From positions 101,746-165,745 of the forward strand of contig NZ_FOAZ01000021.1 in the NCBI RefSeq assembly GCF_900109465.1: 64,000 nucleotides of DNA, read 5' to 3'. Shown here one piece after another: positions 36,679-45,532 of this stretch. The first letter of the stretch is position 1. Each line of letters starts with the position of its first letter. Position numbers and translations under genes: made by a program. The stretch comes from Streptacidiphilus jiangxiensis. GTDB lineage: Bacteria; Actinomycetota; Actinomycetes; Streptomycetales; Streptomycetaceae. The notes below the pieces were generated by a model. The model was not told where the DNA came from. It saw nothing but the letters and a program-made list of their open reading frames with translations, and did no database searches.

Positions 36679-37399
36679 GCAGCCCGAGCGCGAACCCGAT
36701 GGCAGCCGCCGTGAGGTGACCGATCGTCGTGAAGTCCGGCAGCCGCATCGTCCACGCGACGCCGGCGAGCGGCCAGGCCAGGACGGCGACGGCCCAGAGG
36801 ACCCGCGCGGCCCGCCCGCGCACGAGGGTGAAGGTCGCGCAGGCGAGGACCGCCTCCGCCCCGTAGCTGATGCCGACGTCGTGGGCGGCGCGCAGGCTCG
36901 CCGGATACCACCCGTGGGCGATGGCCAGCGCGATGACGGGTGCGACCAGCAGCGTCGCCCCGATGTGCCCGGCGGCCAGCACACCGCAGGCGCGGGCCGT
37001 GCCGTAGCGGCGCTCCAGAGCGGCGAGGACGACCGTGATCCCGGCGACGAGGGTGATCAGCGTGCCGCCGAAGGCGAGGGTGAACGGGTGGCCGAGCGGG
37101 CTGTCGACAACCAGACCGCTGCCGAGCAGGGCCAGGAGCGGATGGTCCTCCAGGTTGTCCAGGTTGGTGCTCAGGTACTGCTCGGCGCTCGCGGCGGCAC
37201 GGGCGGTGAGCACGTGGTCGAGGACGAGGTGGACGCCGACCAGGACAAGGAGGTACGCCGTGGTGGCGGGGCTTGCGCCGACGCGGGCCCAGGCCCTTTG
37301 ACGGACGCTCATGCCGGCGTGGGGGCGCTGTTCCACCGGTCCGGGGCGGGTGCGGCTGCGGGGGCGCGTGCGGTCGCCGGGAGCCTCGGGCTGGATCAT
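36617..37399 (-). CDS. Rhomboid-like integral membrane protein
   Basis: 260 residues, about six helices. SYGAEAVLACATF and TIGHLTAAAIGFALGLLM resemble the Ser and His helices of rhomboid proteases, with a loop Ser in GISYG; activity is unproven since the canonical GxSG is altered. The Arg/Pro-rich N-terminus is cytosolic. Starts at 37399 or 37312 are both possible. The 3' end overlaps the convergent DUF4436 gene. Confidence 0.75.
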   Translation of the reverse strand: MIQPEAPGDRTRPRSRTRPGPVEQRPHAGMSVRQRAWARVGASPATTAYLLVLVGVHLVLDHVLTARAAASAEQYLSTNLDNLEDHPLLALLGSGLVVDSPLGHPFTLAFGGTLITLVAGITVVLAALERRYGTARACGVLAAGHIGATLLVAPVIALAIAHGWYPASLRAAHDVGISYGAEAVLACATFTLVRGRAARVLWAVAVLAWPLAGVAWTMRLPDFTTIGHLTAAAIGFALGLLMSSTLPRGRGARCAPRVRP

Positions 37400-37515
37400 C
37401 GGGCTCGACTGTAGCGGGCGGTGGAGCGGAGGGCGGCGTTCGCCTGCCCGACGCCGACTGTGCATCTTCGGGACCGGCTCAGTCCCTACAGGGCCACGAC
37501 AATCGTGTCCCGGTG

Positions 37516-37531
37516 ATTGGGCTAGCCCAAT
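37516..37531. promoter_or_regulatory. 16-bp perfect palindrome upstream of the phosphoesterase gene
   Basis: ATTGGGCTAGCCCAAT, 41 bp before ATG 37572; a candidate operator in the promoter or leader. Confidence 0.5.
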
Positions 37532-37571
37532 GACCGGACCGTCGTCCCCCTCCGTCAGAAGGACGCCCGCG

Positions 37572-40025
37572 ATGAGACGATCCGCTCTCCCGCCGCGCAC
37601 CGCCCGCCCCCTCCCCAGGCTTGCCGCCGCCGCCACGCTGACCGCGCTCGTCGCGGCCGTCGCGCCCGTCGCGCTCGGCTCGGCGCAGACCGCCTCGGCC
37701 GCCACCCAGAGCGCGAACCTGCTGCTCAACGGCAATGCCGAGACCTCGCAGTGCAGCCCGGGCGGATGGGAGGAGACCACCGTCCCCGGCTGGAACATCA
37801 CCTCCGGCGACCCGGTGATCAACTGCTACGGCGTGCCCACCGGCGCCTCCACCAGCACGCCCGGCTCGCCCACCAAGGGCACCGCATACTTCCAGGGCGG
37901 CTCCCGCGGCTCCTCCGAGATGACACAGGTCACCGACGTCTCCTCGGCGGCCACCGCGATCGACGCGGGCGGCGTGCACGCGACCGTCTCCGGCTGGCTC
38001 GGCGGCGTCGGCTCCTACAACGACGCAGCCGCCGTCACCATCACCTACCGCAACGCCTCCGGAACCTCGCTCGGCACCTCCACGATCGGCCCGGCGCTCG
38101 CCACCGACCGCGGCAACACCACCGAGTTCGTCCAGCGCAGCACCACCGGCGCGGTCCCGGCGGGCACCCGCTCGATCCTCACCACGGTCGACTTCACCAT
38201 GACCGGCACGCAGAACGACGGCATGGCCGACGACCTGTCGCTGACGCTGGACACCCCGATCACCGCCCCGACGCTCACCGTCCCGGCCTCCAGCGTGCCC
38301 GGGTACGACCACGTGTTCTTCGTGATGATGGAGAACAACAACTACTCCGCCTCCTCCAACACCAAGGACGGCGGCGCCGGCGTCATCGGCAACTCCAGCG
38401 CGCCCTACATCAACAACACCCTGGTGCCGATGGGGTCGCTGCTGACCAACTACCACGCCAACACGCACAACTCGGACCCGAACTACGAGGCCATCGCGTT
38501 CGGCAACTCCTACGGCCGCAGCGCCAACGCGGTCGGCGGCAACAACTCCAACTGCATCACCAGCACCTCCTGCACCGCGACCAACAACGGTCTGGGCGAC
38601 AACCTGGACGCGGCCGGCAAGAGCTGGAAGGAGTACATCCAGACGCAGACCAGCAACTGCCAGACCACCAGCAGTGGCCAGTACGAGAACGACGACGCGC
38701 CGTTCTACTACGCCGCGAAGATGAAGAACGACAACGCCTACTGCCAGGCCCACTGGCAGCCGCTGCCGCGGCTGCTCAACACCGACCTCGCCTCGGCGGC
38801 CACCACCCCCGCCTTCGTCTGGGCCGACGCCGACTCCTGCAACGACATGGAGGACTGCGGCATCGCCGCCGGTGACACCTGGCTCTCGCAGACGCTGCCG
38901 ACGATCTTCAACTCCCCGGCGTGGACGCAGCAGAAGTCGCTGCTGATCGTCAGCTGGGACGAGGACGGCGCCAACTCGCCCGGCGGCTTCGGCCCCGGGC
39001 AGACCAACCAGGTCGCGACCATCGTCGTCGGCTCGCAGGGCACCGTGAAGGCCGGCTACCAGGACGCCAACCGGTACGACCACTACAGCACCGCCCGCGT
39101 CATCGACAGCGCGCTGGGCCTGCCCGCCATGACCAACAACGACAAGTGGGCCACGCCGTACAACGAGGTCTTCACCGGCACCCAGTCGACCGGCAACACC
39201 GTGACGGTCACCGACCCCGGCAACCAGACCGCGACCGCCGGCACCGCCGTCTCCTCGCTCCAGCTCGCCGGCAGCGACTCCGCCTCCGGTCAGACCCTCA
39301 CCTGGTCCGCCACCGGCCTGCCGGCCGGGCTGAGCATCAGCAGCTCCGGCCTGATCTCCGGCACGCCGACGACCGCCGGCACCTCCACCGTGAACGTCAC
39401 CGCCACCGACGGCACCGGGGCCTCCGGCTCGGCCTCGTTCACCTGGACGGTGGCCTCCTCCGGCACCGCCTACCAGGTGCCGATCGCCAACCCCGGCGCC
39501 GAGACCGGCTCCTGCGGCACCGGCGGAGGCGGCTACCCGGCCCAGGGCTGGACCGCCACCTCCAACCTGCCGCAGCAGGTCTGCTACGGCGCCCCCACCT
39601 ACCCGACCACGGCGCAGGGCCCGCAGGCCCCGGCCACGCCCGGCAACGCGTTCTTCGACGGCGGCCCCTACGCCTCCTCGCAGATGACGCAGACCGTCGA
39701 CGTGTCCAGCGAGTCGACGCAGATCGCCACCGGCACCCTCCCGTACAACCTGTCGGGTTGGCTCGGCGGCTACAGCACCCAGGGTGACAAGGTCGGCGTC
39801 GTCGCCACCTTCCTCGACGCGAGCGGCACCTCGCTGGGCACCGCCACGCTGGCCCCGGTCACCCCGGCGATGCGCGGCAACGCGACGGAGCTGCTGAACG
39901 AGCAGGCCACCGGCACCGTCCCGGTCGGCACCGTCTCGGTCAAGTTCACCGCCTCGTTCACCCGCTCCGCGGGCACGGACGACGACGGCTACCTGGACGA
40001 CCTGGGCATGTCCTTCGGCAGCTGA
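37572..40025 (+). CDS. Secreted phosphoesterase (AcpA/phospholipase C-like) with duplicated terminal domains
   Basis: 817 residues: signal peptide (~1-45), N-terminal jelly-roll-like domain (~50-225, NGNAETSQC), a phosphoesterase domain of the AcpA/phospholipase C superfamily (~235-540, HVFFVMMENNNYS metal motif, then DEDG and NRYDHYS), a putative-Ig (He_PIG-type) domain (~545-635) and a C-terminal domain (~640-817) that repeats the N-terminal one (GAETGSC, SGWLGG, RGNATE, DDDGYLDDL). It probably cleaves phosphate esters outside the cell, with the flanking domains binding a surface. ATG 37572 has AGAAGGA 8 bp upstream. Confidence 0.88.
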   Translation: MRRSALPPRTARPLPRLAAAATLTALVAAVAPVALGSAQTASAATQSANLLLNGNAETSQCSPGGWEETTVPGWNITSGDPVINCYGVPTGASTSTPGSPTKGTAYFQGGSRGSSEMTQVTDVSSAATAIDAGGVHATVSGWLGGVGSYNDAAAVTITYRNASGTSLGTSTIGPALATDRGNTTEFVQRSTTGAVPAGTRSILTTVDFTMTGTQNDGMADDLSLTLDTPITAPTLTVPASSVPGYDHVFFVMMENNNYSASSNTKDGGAGVIGNSSAPYINNTLVPMGSLLTNYHANTHNSDPNYEAIAFGNSYGRSANAVGGNNSNCITSTSCTATNNGLGDNLDAAGKSWKEYIQTQTSNCQTTSSGQYENDDAPFYYAAKMKNDNAYCQAHWQPLPRLLNTDLASAATTPAFVWADADSCNDMEDCGIAAGDTWLSQTLPTIFNSPAWTQQKSLLIVSWDEDGANSPGGFGPGQTNQVATIVVGSQGTVKAGYQDANRYDHYSTARVIDSALGLPAMTNNDKWATPYNEVFTGTQSTGNTVTVTDPGNQTATAGTAVSSLQLAGSDSASGQTLTWSATGLPAGLSISSSGLISGTPTTAGTSTVNVTATDGTGASGSASFTWTVASSGTAYQVPIANPGAETGSCGTGGGGYPAQGWTATSNLPQQVCYGAPTYPTTAQGPQAPATPGNAFFDGGPYASSQMTQTVDVSSESTQIATGTLPYNLSGWLGGYSTQGDKVGVVATFLDASGTSLGTATLAPVTPAMRGNATELLNEQATGTVPVGTVSVKFTASFTRSAGTDDDGYLDDLGMSFGS

Positions 40026-40052
40026 CGTCCTGTCGCTCGCCGGTCCGGACGG

Positions 40053-40085
40053 ACGGCCCTCACCCGCTCCCCGGGTGAGGGCCGT
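40053..40085. terminator. Hairpin terminator
   Basis: Perfect 14-bp arms (ACGGCCCTCACCCG and its complement) with a CTCCC loop followed by TT; between the convergent phosphoesterase and methyltransferase genes. Confidence 0.85.
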
Positions 40086-40091
40086 TTCCGC

Positions 40092-40835
40092 TCACCGCAG
40101 GACCAGCAGATCCATCCAGCTGACGGCCGGTTCCGCCGGGTGCTCGGCGGCGGCAGCGCGCAGCCGGGCGAGGCCGCGGGCGTACGCCTCGTCACTCAGG
40201 GCGCGGAGCTTCGAGTCCGCGTCACGGCTGAGCCGGTCGGCGAAGACGCCGAGCGTGGACGCCGACTGCTGCGGCAGGCTCCGCAGCGCGGTGCGACGGA
40301 AGCCGACGCTCTCGAAGGCCGCAGTGACGCGCTCGACGGTGGGGTAGCCGTCCACGCCCTCGGCGGTCTCGGGGAAGAAGCGGACCCGCAGGTCGTCCTG
40401 GCTGCGGCCGGGAAAGGTGTTCCGGACCAGCACGGGGGCGCCCGGCACGAGCACGCGCCGCAACTCCCGTGCCGCCTTGTCCAGGTCGGCCAGGTGGTGC
40501 ACGACGGAGCCCAGCCAGGCGGCGTCGGCACACGCGTCCGGCAGCGGCAGCGCTTCGGCCCGTCCGTCGACCGGCTCGACCCCGCCCGACACGGGCGCGA
40601 TGAGCGCGCGCATCGCCGGGGCCGGCTCGACGGCCAGGACCCGCACGCCGAACCAGTCGTGGAACGCCGCCGCGAACGCGCCGGTCCCGGCGCCGACATC
40701 CACGACGGTCATGCCGGGGGCCAGGCCGGCCTCCTCGGCGACGGCCTCCCGCCATGCCGTCAGCCCCTCCCGGGGAAGCTCGCGCGAGGCCCGGTAGGCG
40801 GCGGCGGACTCGGCGTCGTACGACGTGGCAGCCAT
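40092..40835 (-). CDS. SAM-dependent methyltransferase (class I)
   Basis: 247 residues: MTVVDVGAGTGAFAAAF (motif I), VLAVEPAPAM, DAAWLGSVVHHLADL and LRRVLVPGAPVLVRNTFP. A UbiE/Methyltransf_11-type enzyme of unknown substrate. A DasR-like site lies about 90 bp upstream of its ATG. Confidence 0.87.
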   Translation of the reverse strand: MAATSYDAESAAAYRASRELPREGLTAWREAVAEEAGLAPGMTVVDVGAGTGAFAAAFHDWFGVRVLAVEPAPAMRALIAPVSGGVEPVDGRAEALPLPDACADAAWLGSVVHHLADLDKAARELRRVLVPGAPVLVRNTFPGRSQDDLRVRFFPETAEGVDGYPTVERVTAAFESVGFRRTALRSLPQQSASTLGVFADRLSRDADSKLRALSDEAYARGLARLRAAAAEHPAEPAVSWMDLLVLR

Positions 40836-40924
40836 GAGGGGCGCGGCCTCCCAGGCCTCGGTGCCGGCCGCCCGGTCGGTCCCGGGGCCGTGCGGATCAC
40901 GACGGTAGTCAGCGCGACGGGATG

Positions 40925-40936
40925 TTGTCTAGACCA
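40925..40936. promoter_or_regulatory. DasR-like (dre-like) site
   Basis: TTGTCTAGACCA differs from the dre core TGGTCTAGACCA at one base. It lies upstream of the minus-strand methyltransferase, just past the end of the GNAT gene. Confidence 0.45.
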
Positions 40937-40947
40937 ATCCGACGGCC

Positions 40948-41490
40948 TCACATGGGCAGGGAGAGCAGTCGCACCGGCCCTGCCGGCCAGTGGTCCCCGT
41001 TGTGCAGCGGTGTCACCATGGTCCGCAGCGGCATGGTCGCCAGACGGCCCTCGGGTTGTCCGACGAGGACATCGCCGTCGAGCGGGTGCCAGCCGAGTCG
41101 CGCGTAGAGCGGCACGAGGGGCGGGCGGCAGAACAGGAGCGCGTGCCGCGGGCCCATCGTGCGTGCGTGCTCCAGCGCGGCCGTGACGACGAGTCGTGCC
41201 AGGCCACGCCCCTGCATGTCCGGCGCGACGGCCACCCCGCCGACGCCGATCACCTCGGTCCTGGCCTCGCCGATCGCCACCGGCAGGCGCAGCAGGCCGG
41301 CGTGGGCCACGAGCCGGCCCTCGTGCCGGACGGCGAAGTGCTCGTCCTTCGGCAGCCAGGTCAGGCCGGTGAAGGCGATGCCGAACGGGTCGTCGCCGCT
41401 GCCGAGGATCTCTGCCTGATCCGTTTTCGAGTACGCGGCGAGTCGCACCACGACCGGCGCCGGCGAGGACGGGTTCTCGGGGATTCCCAC
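40948..41490 (-). CDS. GNAT-family N-acetyltransferase
   Basis: 180 residues with acetyl-CoA motif A VGGVAVAPDMQGRGLARLV and motif B HALLFCRPPLVPLYARLGWHPL. Resembles aminoglycoside or small-molecule acetyltransferases, substrate unproven. Divergent from the Xre-MurA gene with an 84-bp gap holding a palindrome. Confidence 0.87.
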   Translation of the reverse strand: MGIPENPSSPAPVVVRLAAYSKTDQAEILGSGDDPFGIAFTGLTWLPKDEHFAVRHEGRLVAHAGLLRLPVAIGEARTEVIGVGGVAVAPDMQGRGLARLVVTAALEHARTMGPRHALLFCRPPLVPLYARLGWHPLDGDVLVGQPEGRLATMPLRTMVTPLHNGDHWPAGPVRLLSLPM

Positions 41491-41555
41491 ATGATCACTT
41501 TAGCGGACCGGCCAGGGCGCGGTGTCGCCCTGATGGACCAGCCGAGGTCATTGTC

Positions 41556-41571
41556 ATCTCAGATCTGAGAT
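41556..41571. promoter_or_regulatory. Perfect palindromic operator at the Xre-MurA start
   Basis: ATCTCAGATCTGAGAT (16 bp) ends 3 bp before GTG 41575. The encoded protein carries its own Xre HTH, so autoregulation through this site is likely. Confidence 0.65.
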
Positions 41572-41574
41572 AGT

Positions 41575-43116
41575 GTGACCCGCGTGACTGAAGACTACCT
41601 CGTGCGCATCGGCAAGCTCATCCGTACCGCCCGTCAGCACAAAGGCTTGACGCAGGCCGAGCTCGCAGAGGCGTTGACCACCAGTCAGAGCGCCGTCAAC
41701 CGGATGGAGCGGGGTCAGCAGAATCTCAGCCTTGAGATGATCGCCCGAATCGGTGAAGCCCTCGACAGCGAGATCGTCTCGCTCGGCTACGCCGGTCCGA
41801 TGCACCTGCGGGTCACCGGCGGACGTCGGCTCACCGGCGCGATCGACGTGCGCAGCAGCAAGAACGCCGGCGTCGCCCTGCTGTGCGCCTCGCTGCTCAC
41901 CACCGGCAAGACCACCCTGCGTCAGGTGGCCCGGATCGAGGAGATCTACCGCATCCTCGAGGTGCTGACCAGCATCGGCGTCAAGGCCCGCTGGATCAAC
42001 AACGGCAACGACCTCGAGCTCACCCCGCCCGCCCGGCTCGACCTCGAGGCGATGGACGCCGACGCCGCCCGACGCACGCGCAGCGTGCTGATGCTGCTCG
42101 GTCCGCTGATGCACCTGGAGCCGCACTTCCGGCTCCCCTACGCCGGCGGTTGCGACCTCGGCACCCGCACCGTCGGCCCGCACCTGGCCGCGCTGCGCCA
42201 GTTCGGACTGCGCGTCAACGCCACCGACGGCCACTACCACGCGGACGTCGAGCCCGGCGTCACGCCCACCCGCGCCATCGTGCTGACCGAGCGCGGCGAC
42301 ACCGTCACCGAGAACGTGCTGCTCGCCGCCGCCCGTCACCCCGGCGTCACGGTGATCCGCAACGCCAGCCCGAACTACATGGTCCAGGACGTCTGCTTCT
42401 ACCTGGAACGGCTCGGCGTCAAGGTCGAGGGCATCGGCACGACCACGCTGACCGTGTACGGCGTCGAGAAGATCGACTGCGATGTCGACTACGCCCCCGC
42501 CGAGGACCCGGTCGAGGCGATGAGCCTGCTGGCCGCCGCCGTGGTCACCTCCTCCGAGCTGACGATCCGCCGGGTGCCGATCGAGTTCCTGGAGATCGAG
42601 CTCTCCGTACTGGAGGAGATGGGCCTCGACCACGACCGCAGTGAGGAGTACCTGGCCCGCAACGGTCGCACCCGCCTGACGGACCTGACGGTCCGCCCGT
42701 CCAAGCTGACCGCGCCCGCGGACAAGATCCACCCGATGCCGTTCCCCGGCATCAACATCGACAACGTCCCGTTCTTCGCCGCGATCGCCGCCGCCGCGCA
42801 CGGTGACACGCTGATCCATGACTGGGTCTACGACAACCGCGCGATCTACCTGACCGAGCTCAACCGCCTCGGCGCCAACATCAAGCTCCTCGATCCGCAC
42901 CGCGTCCTCGTCCAGGGCCCGACCACGCGCTGGCGCGCCGCGGAGATGATGTGCCCGCCGGCCCTGCGCCCGGCCGTGGTCGTGCTGCTGGCGATGCTCG
43001 CCGCCGAGGGAACCTCGGTGCTGCGCAACGTCTATGTCATCAACCGCGGCTACGAGGACCTCGCCGAGCGCCTCAACTCGATCGGCGCGCGGATCGAGAC
43101 CTTCCGCGACATCTGA
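41575..43116 (+). CDS. Xre-HTH/enolpyruvyl transferase fusion (MurA-like)
   Basis: 513 residues: an N-terminal Cro/C1 HTH (~10-64, LTQAELAEALTTSQSAVNRMERG) fused to an EPSP-synthase-fold domain of MurA type (~75-513). MurA features present include SSKNAGVALL (Lys96, Asn97) and GGCDLGTR with Cys193 at the catalytic/fosfomycin-site position. MurA commits UDP-GlcNAc to peptidoglycan synthesis; here the enzyme may also sense the metabolite to control DNA binding. GTG 41575 or GTG 41584 could start translation. Confidence 0.88.
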   Translation: MTRVTEDYLVRIGKLIRTARQHKGLTQAELAEALTTSQSAVNRMERGQQNLSLEMIARIGEALDSEIVSLGYAGPMHLRVTGGRRLTGAIDVRSSKNAGVALLCASLLTTGKTTLRQVARIEEIYRILEVLTSIGVKARWINNGNDLELTPPARLDLEAMDADAARRTRSVLMLLGPLMHLEPHFRLPYAGGCDLGTRTVGPHLAALRQFGLRVNATDGHYHADVEPGVTPTRAIVLTERGDTVTENVLLAAARHPGVTVIRNASPNYMVQDVCFYLERLGVKVEGIGTTTLTVYGVEKIDCDVDYAPAEDPVEAMSLLAAAVVTSSELTIRRVPIEFLEIELSVLEEMGLDHDRSEEYLARNGRTRLTDLTVRPSKLTAPADKIHPMPFPGINIDNVPFFAAIAAAAHGDTLIHDWVYDNRAIYLTELNRLGANIKLLDPHRVLVQGPTTRWRAAEMMCPPALRPAVVVLLAMLAAEGTSVLRNVYVINRGYEDLAERLNSIGARIETFRDI

Positions 43117-43133
43117 GCCGGCCGCCGCGGAGT

Positions 43134-43427
43134 TCAGCCCAGTCCGCGGTGGGCACCCCACTGCGAGGCCGCCCGGTCGGCGGCCTCGGCCGCGAGGGCG
43201 GCCAGCTCGGGCCGGTCGGGCAGCGGGAACGAGACGTAGGCGCCACGACCGCCCGCGGTCGGTCGGCCGTAGGCCTTCGCCGCGAGGTGCCCGTCCGGCA
43301 GCAGCCGGACGGTGATCGTGGTGAGGGTGAACTCCTCGCCACGCCGGGTGTCGGTCCAGCGGAGAGCCTCCGGGACCGCGACATTGATGGCCAGGGCGTT
43401 CACGTCGATGGTCGCGTCGCTGCTCAT
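43134..43427 (-). CDS. Small hypothetical protein
   Basis: 97 residues, soluble, with a beta-rich core (EEFTLTTITVRLLPDGHLAAKAYGR) and a C-terminal helix. No motif recognised. Convergent with the Xre-MurA gene (17-bp gap). Confidence 0.65.
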   Translation of the reverse strand: MSSDATIDVNALAINVAVPEALRWTDTRRGEEFTLTTITVRLLPDGHLAAKAYGRPTAGGRGAYVSFPLPDRPELAALAAEAADRAASQWGAHRGLG

Positions 43428-43469
43428 GTCGGCATGCTCCCACGACGTGCGCGGATCAGGAGCGGGGCC

Positions 43470-43940
43470 CTACGGCTCGGCCCGCTCGGTGGGGTCGGCC
43501 GCACTCCACTCGATCGCCGGGGGCACCACCCGTCCGCAGACCGGGTTGCCCTTGGCGTCGGTGAGGCCCAGGCGCCCCACCAGTGCGCCGCGGCGGCGGG
43601 CCTCGTCGAGGACGGCGGGTGGGACGTCGGCCAGCATCAGCTTGGCGCGGCGGAACATCCGCGGCGCCTCCTCCTGCGGCTGCCGCCCGCTCCAGGAGAG
43701 GTAGACGAACCGTCCGCCGAGGCGGTTCTGCACGTACGGGCCGCGCAGTTCGCCCTCGGGCGTGAAGGAGCAGGGAAACGTCCAGGTGGCGGTGGAGGCG
43801 TCACCCGGCTGCGGGTCCAGCAGCTCCGCCGGGCGGTCCTTGCGCTGGACGGCCACGGCGATCCCGCTCACGCCGGGAAAATCCGGCCCCGGTCCGCAGG
43901 CCCGTCCGGGGAGCGTGTGGGCCTCGATGCGCAGTTGCAT
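43470..43940 (-). CDS. DUF5990 family protein
   Basis: 156 residues starting MQLRIEAHTLPGRACGP, with VAVQRKD, PYVQNRLGGRFVYLSWSG and KLMLADVP, features of DUF5990. Soluble; function unknown. ATG 43940 opens the conserved region. 42 bp upstream of the preceding small gene on the same strand, so possibly co-transcribed. Confidence 0.78.
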   Translation of the reverse strand: MQLRIEAHTLPGRACGPGPDFPGVSGIAVAVQRKDRPAELLDPQPGDASTATWTFPCSFTPEGELRGPYVQNRLGGRFVYLSWSGRQPQEEAPRMFRRAKLMLADVPPAVLDEARRRGALVGRLGLTDAKGNPVCGRVVPPAIEWSAADPTERAEP

Positions 43941-44212
43941 GCTGCCAGTGTGGGTGAGGCGGGGGAGCGGACGCCATCGGTGGCGAGCGGGAGTTCGAGA
44001 ACCCGGCCGACAGCGGCCGACAGCGGCCGACCAGGCACGGCGCGTCGCGTACGGGGAGCTGTCGACCGCGCTCGCGCCGCCCACCGGGACTGCGACCTCG
44101 TGCACGTGATAGCGCAGTTGATCCGTACTCACGCCCGGTCGGCGCATCGGGTGGCGTCCGGTGGCGTCCGGTGGTCTTCCGTGGCGAGCACCTGCGTCCG
44201 GTGCGGTCCGGC
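43941..44212. other. Intergenic stretch with short direct repeats
   Basis: 272 bp with no gene seen. Contains tandem GACAGCGGCC units (near 44008-44030) and three GGTGGCGTCC-like units (near 44150-44172). Confidence 0.5.
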
Positions 44213-44929
44213 TCACCGACCGGCGGGTGCCCAGAGCGGGAGGCGCAGGTCGAGCCCGTCGGCCTCGCGGCCGGTGCGCGCGAGGGCCTTGGTGACGGGC
44301 TCCGGGAAGGCCCAGGCGCCGAGGAGCGCGCCGGTCAGCAGCGTGGTCAGGCGGTGCCAGGTCGGGGCGCGGCGGACCATGGCGTGGTCGCTGCCGGAGA
44401 TCACGCAGCGGGCCACCTGGGCGCCGACGGTGCGGGCCCGGGCGGCGAGGTCGAGCGACTCCCCGGGCGGGGTCACCCGGTCCTCGTCGGAGTGGACGAT
44501 CAGCACCCGGCGGTCGGCCAACTGCATCACCGGCTCGTTGTTCGGACACCAGGGCGCGAGCGCGACGACGCCGGCCACGGAGGTGTGCCCGCCGATCCGC
44601 AGCGCGGCGCGACCGCCCATGGAGTGGCCGAGCAGGACCACCGGCATGCCCGGGCCGACCTCCCGGACCAGCTCGGCGAGCGCGTCCTCGGCGTCGACCG
44701 CCGCGTCGGCTCGCTCGCCGTTCCAGCCTCGGCAGCGGTAGCCGACCTCGGCCACCCCGAGCGTGTCGCCGAGCGGCGACCGCCGAAGCGCCCGCTCGAA
44801 CGGCCGCATCCGCTGCAGCGGCGGGTTCAGCCGCGACGGCGGCCTCGTCCCGTGCTCCTCCCCGCCGTGCAGCACGAGGACCACCCCGGCGGGCGGTGGT
44901 GCGGGGCGGTGACGCCAGAGGAGCGACAC
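44213..44929 (-). CDS. Alpha/beta hydrolase
   Basis: 238 residues: VLVLHGGEEHG (oxyanion loop), GHSMGG nucleophile elbow with Ser, VLIVHSDEDRVTPP acid region and SGSDHAM with the catalytic His. A dienelactone-hydrolase/esterase-like enzyme of unknown substrate. Confidence 0.87.
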   Translation of the reverse strand: MSLLWRHRPAPPPAGVVLVLHGGEEHGTRPPSRLNPPLQRMRPFERALRRSPLGDTLGVAEVGYRCRGWNGERADAAVDAEDALAELVREVGPGMPVVLLGHSMGGRAALRIGGHTSVAGVVALAPWCPNNEPVMQLADRRVLIVHSDEDRVTPPGESLDLAARARTVGAQVARCVISGSDHAMVRRAPTWHRLTTLLTGALLGAWAFPEPVTKALARTGREADGLDLRLPLWAPAGR

Positions 44930-45092
44930 GGCGGCGGGCCTCCCACGATCACGACGACGAGGCGACCGGACCGGAGGCCTCTCCCTCAGAGCCTATGCGC
45001 CCACGCCGGGTCCCCGTGACCGGCCCGGGCCGGGTTGCGGCGCGGATCACACGGTCTCCGAGTCCGGTGCGAGCACGAGGTCCCCGGCTCCG

Positions 45093-45462
45093 GCCCGTTC
45101 GCTCGGGCCTGCTCGCTCGGGCTCGTTCGCTTGGGCCTGCTCGCTCGGGCTCGTTCGCTTGGGCCTGCTCGCTCGGGCTCGCTCGCTCGGGCCTGCTCGC
45201 TCGGGCTCGCTCGCTCGGGCCTGCTCGCTCGGGCTCGCTCGCTCGGGCCTGCTCGCTCCGGCCTGCTCGCTCGGGCCTGCTCGCTCCGGCCTGCTCGCTC
45301 CGGCTCGCTCGCTCGGGCCTGCTCGCTCCGGCCTGCTCGCTCCGGCTCGTTCGCTTGGGCCTGCTTGCTCGGGCTCGTTCGCTCCGGCTCGCTCGGGCTC
45401 GTTCGCTCCGGCTCGCTCGGGCTCGTTCGCTTGGGCCTGCTCGCCCCGGCCCGCTCGCCCGG
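45093..45462. repeat. 14-bp minisatellite array (25 units)
   Basis: Head-to-tail 14-bp units of form GCYYGYTCGCTYSG, 25 full copies plus two shortened 10-bp copies (GCTCGCTCGG), exactly filling 370 bp. Two unit types (GCCTG... and GCTCG...) often alternate. Because 14 is not a multiple of 3 and the unit lacks stop codons on either strand, all frames stay open, but the array is not convincingly coding. Confidence 0.9.
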
Positions 45463-45490
45463 CACGGCTGCCCGGCCCGGCCGCGTGCCT

Positions 45491-45532
45491 CGCTGCCCGG
45501 CGGCGGGCAGACGTGCCCGCCGCCGGGCAGCG
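45491..45532. terminator. Strong hairpin terminator of the Clp_N operon
   Basis: 19-bp perfect GC-rich arms (45491-45509 and 45514-45532) with a GACG loop, directly abutting the stop of the minus-strand Clp_N gene. Confidence 0.85.

Noticed and set aside
36617..37822. 401-residue form of the rhomboid-like protein
   Set aside because: The extra N-terminus would run through the phosphoesterase start and the palindrome upstream of it and shows no coding character.
45093..45462. CRISPR array
   Set aside because: Units are contiguous with no spacers; no cas genes nearby. The same holds for 52391-52642.
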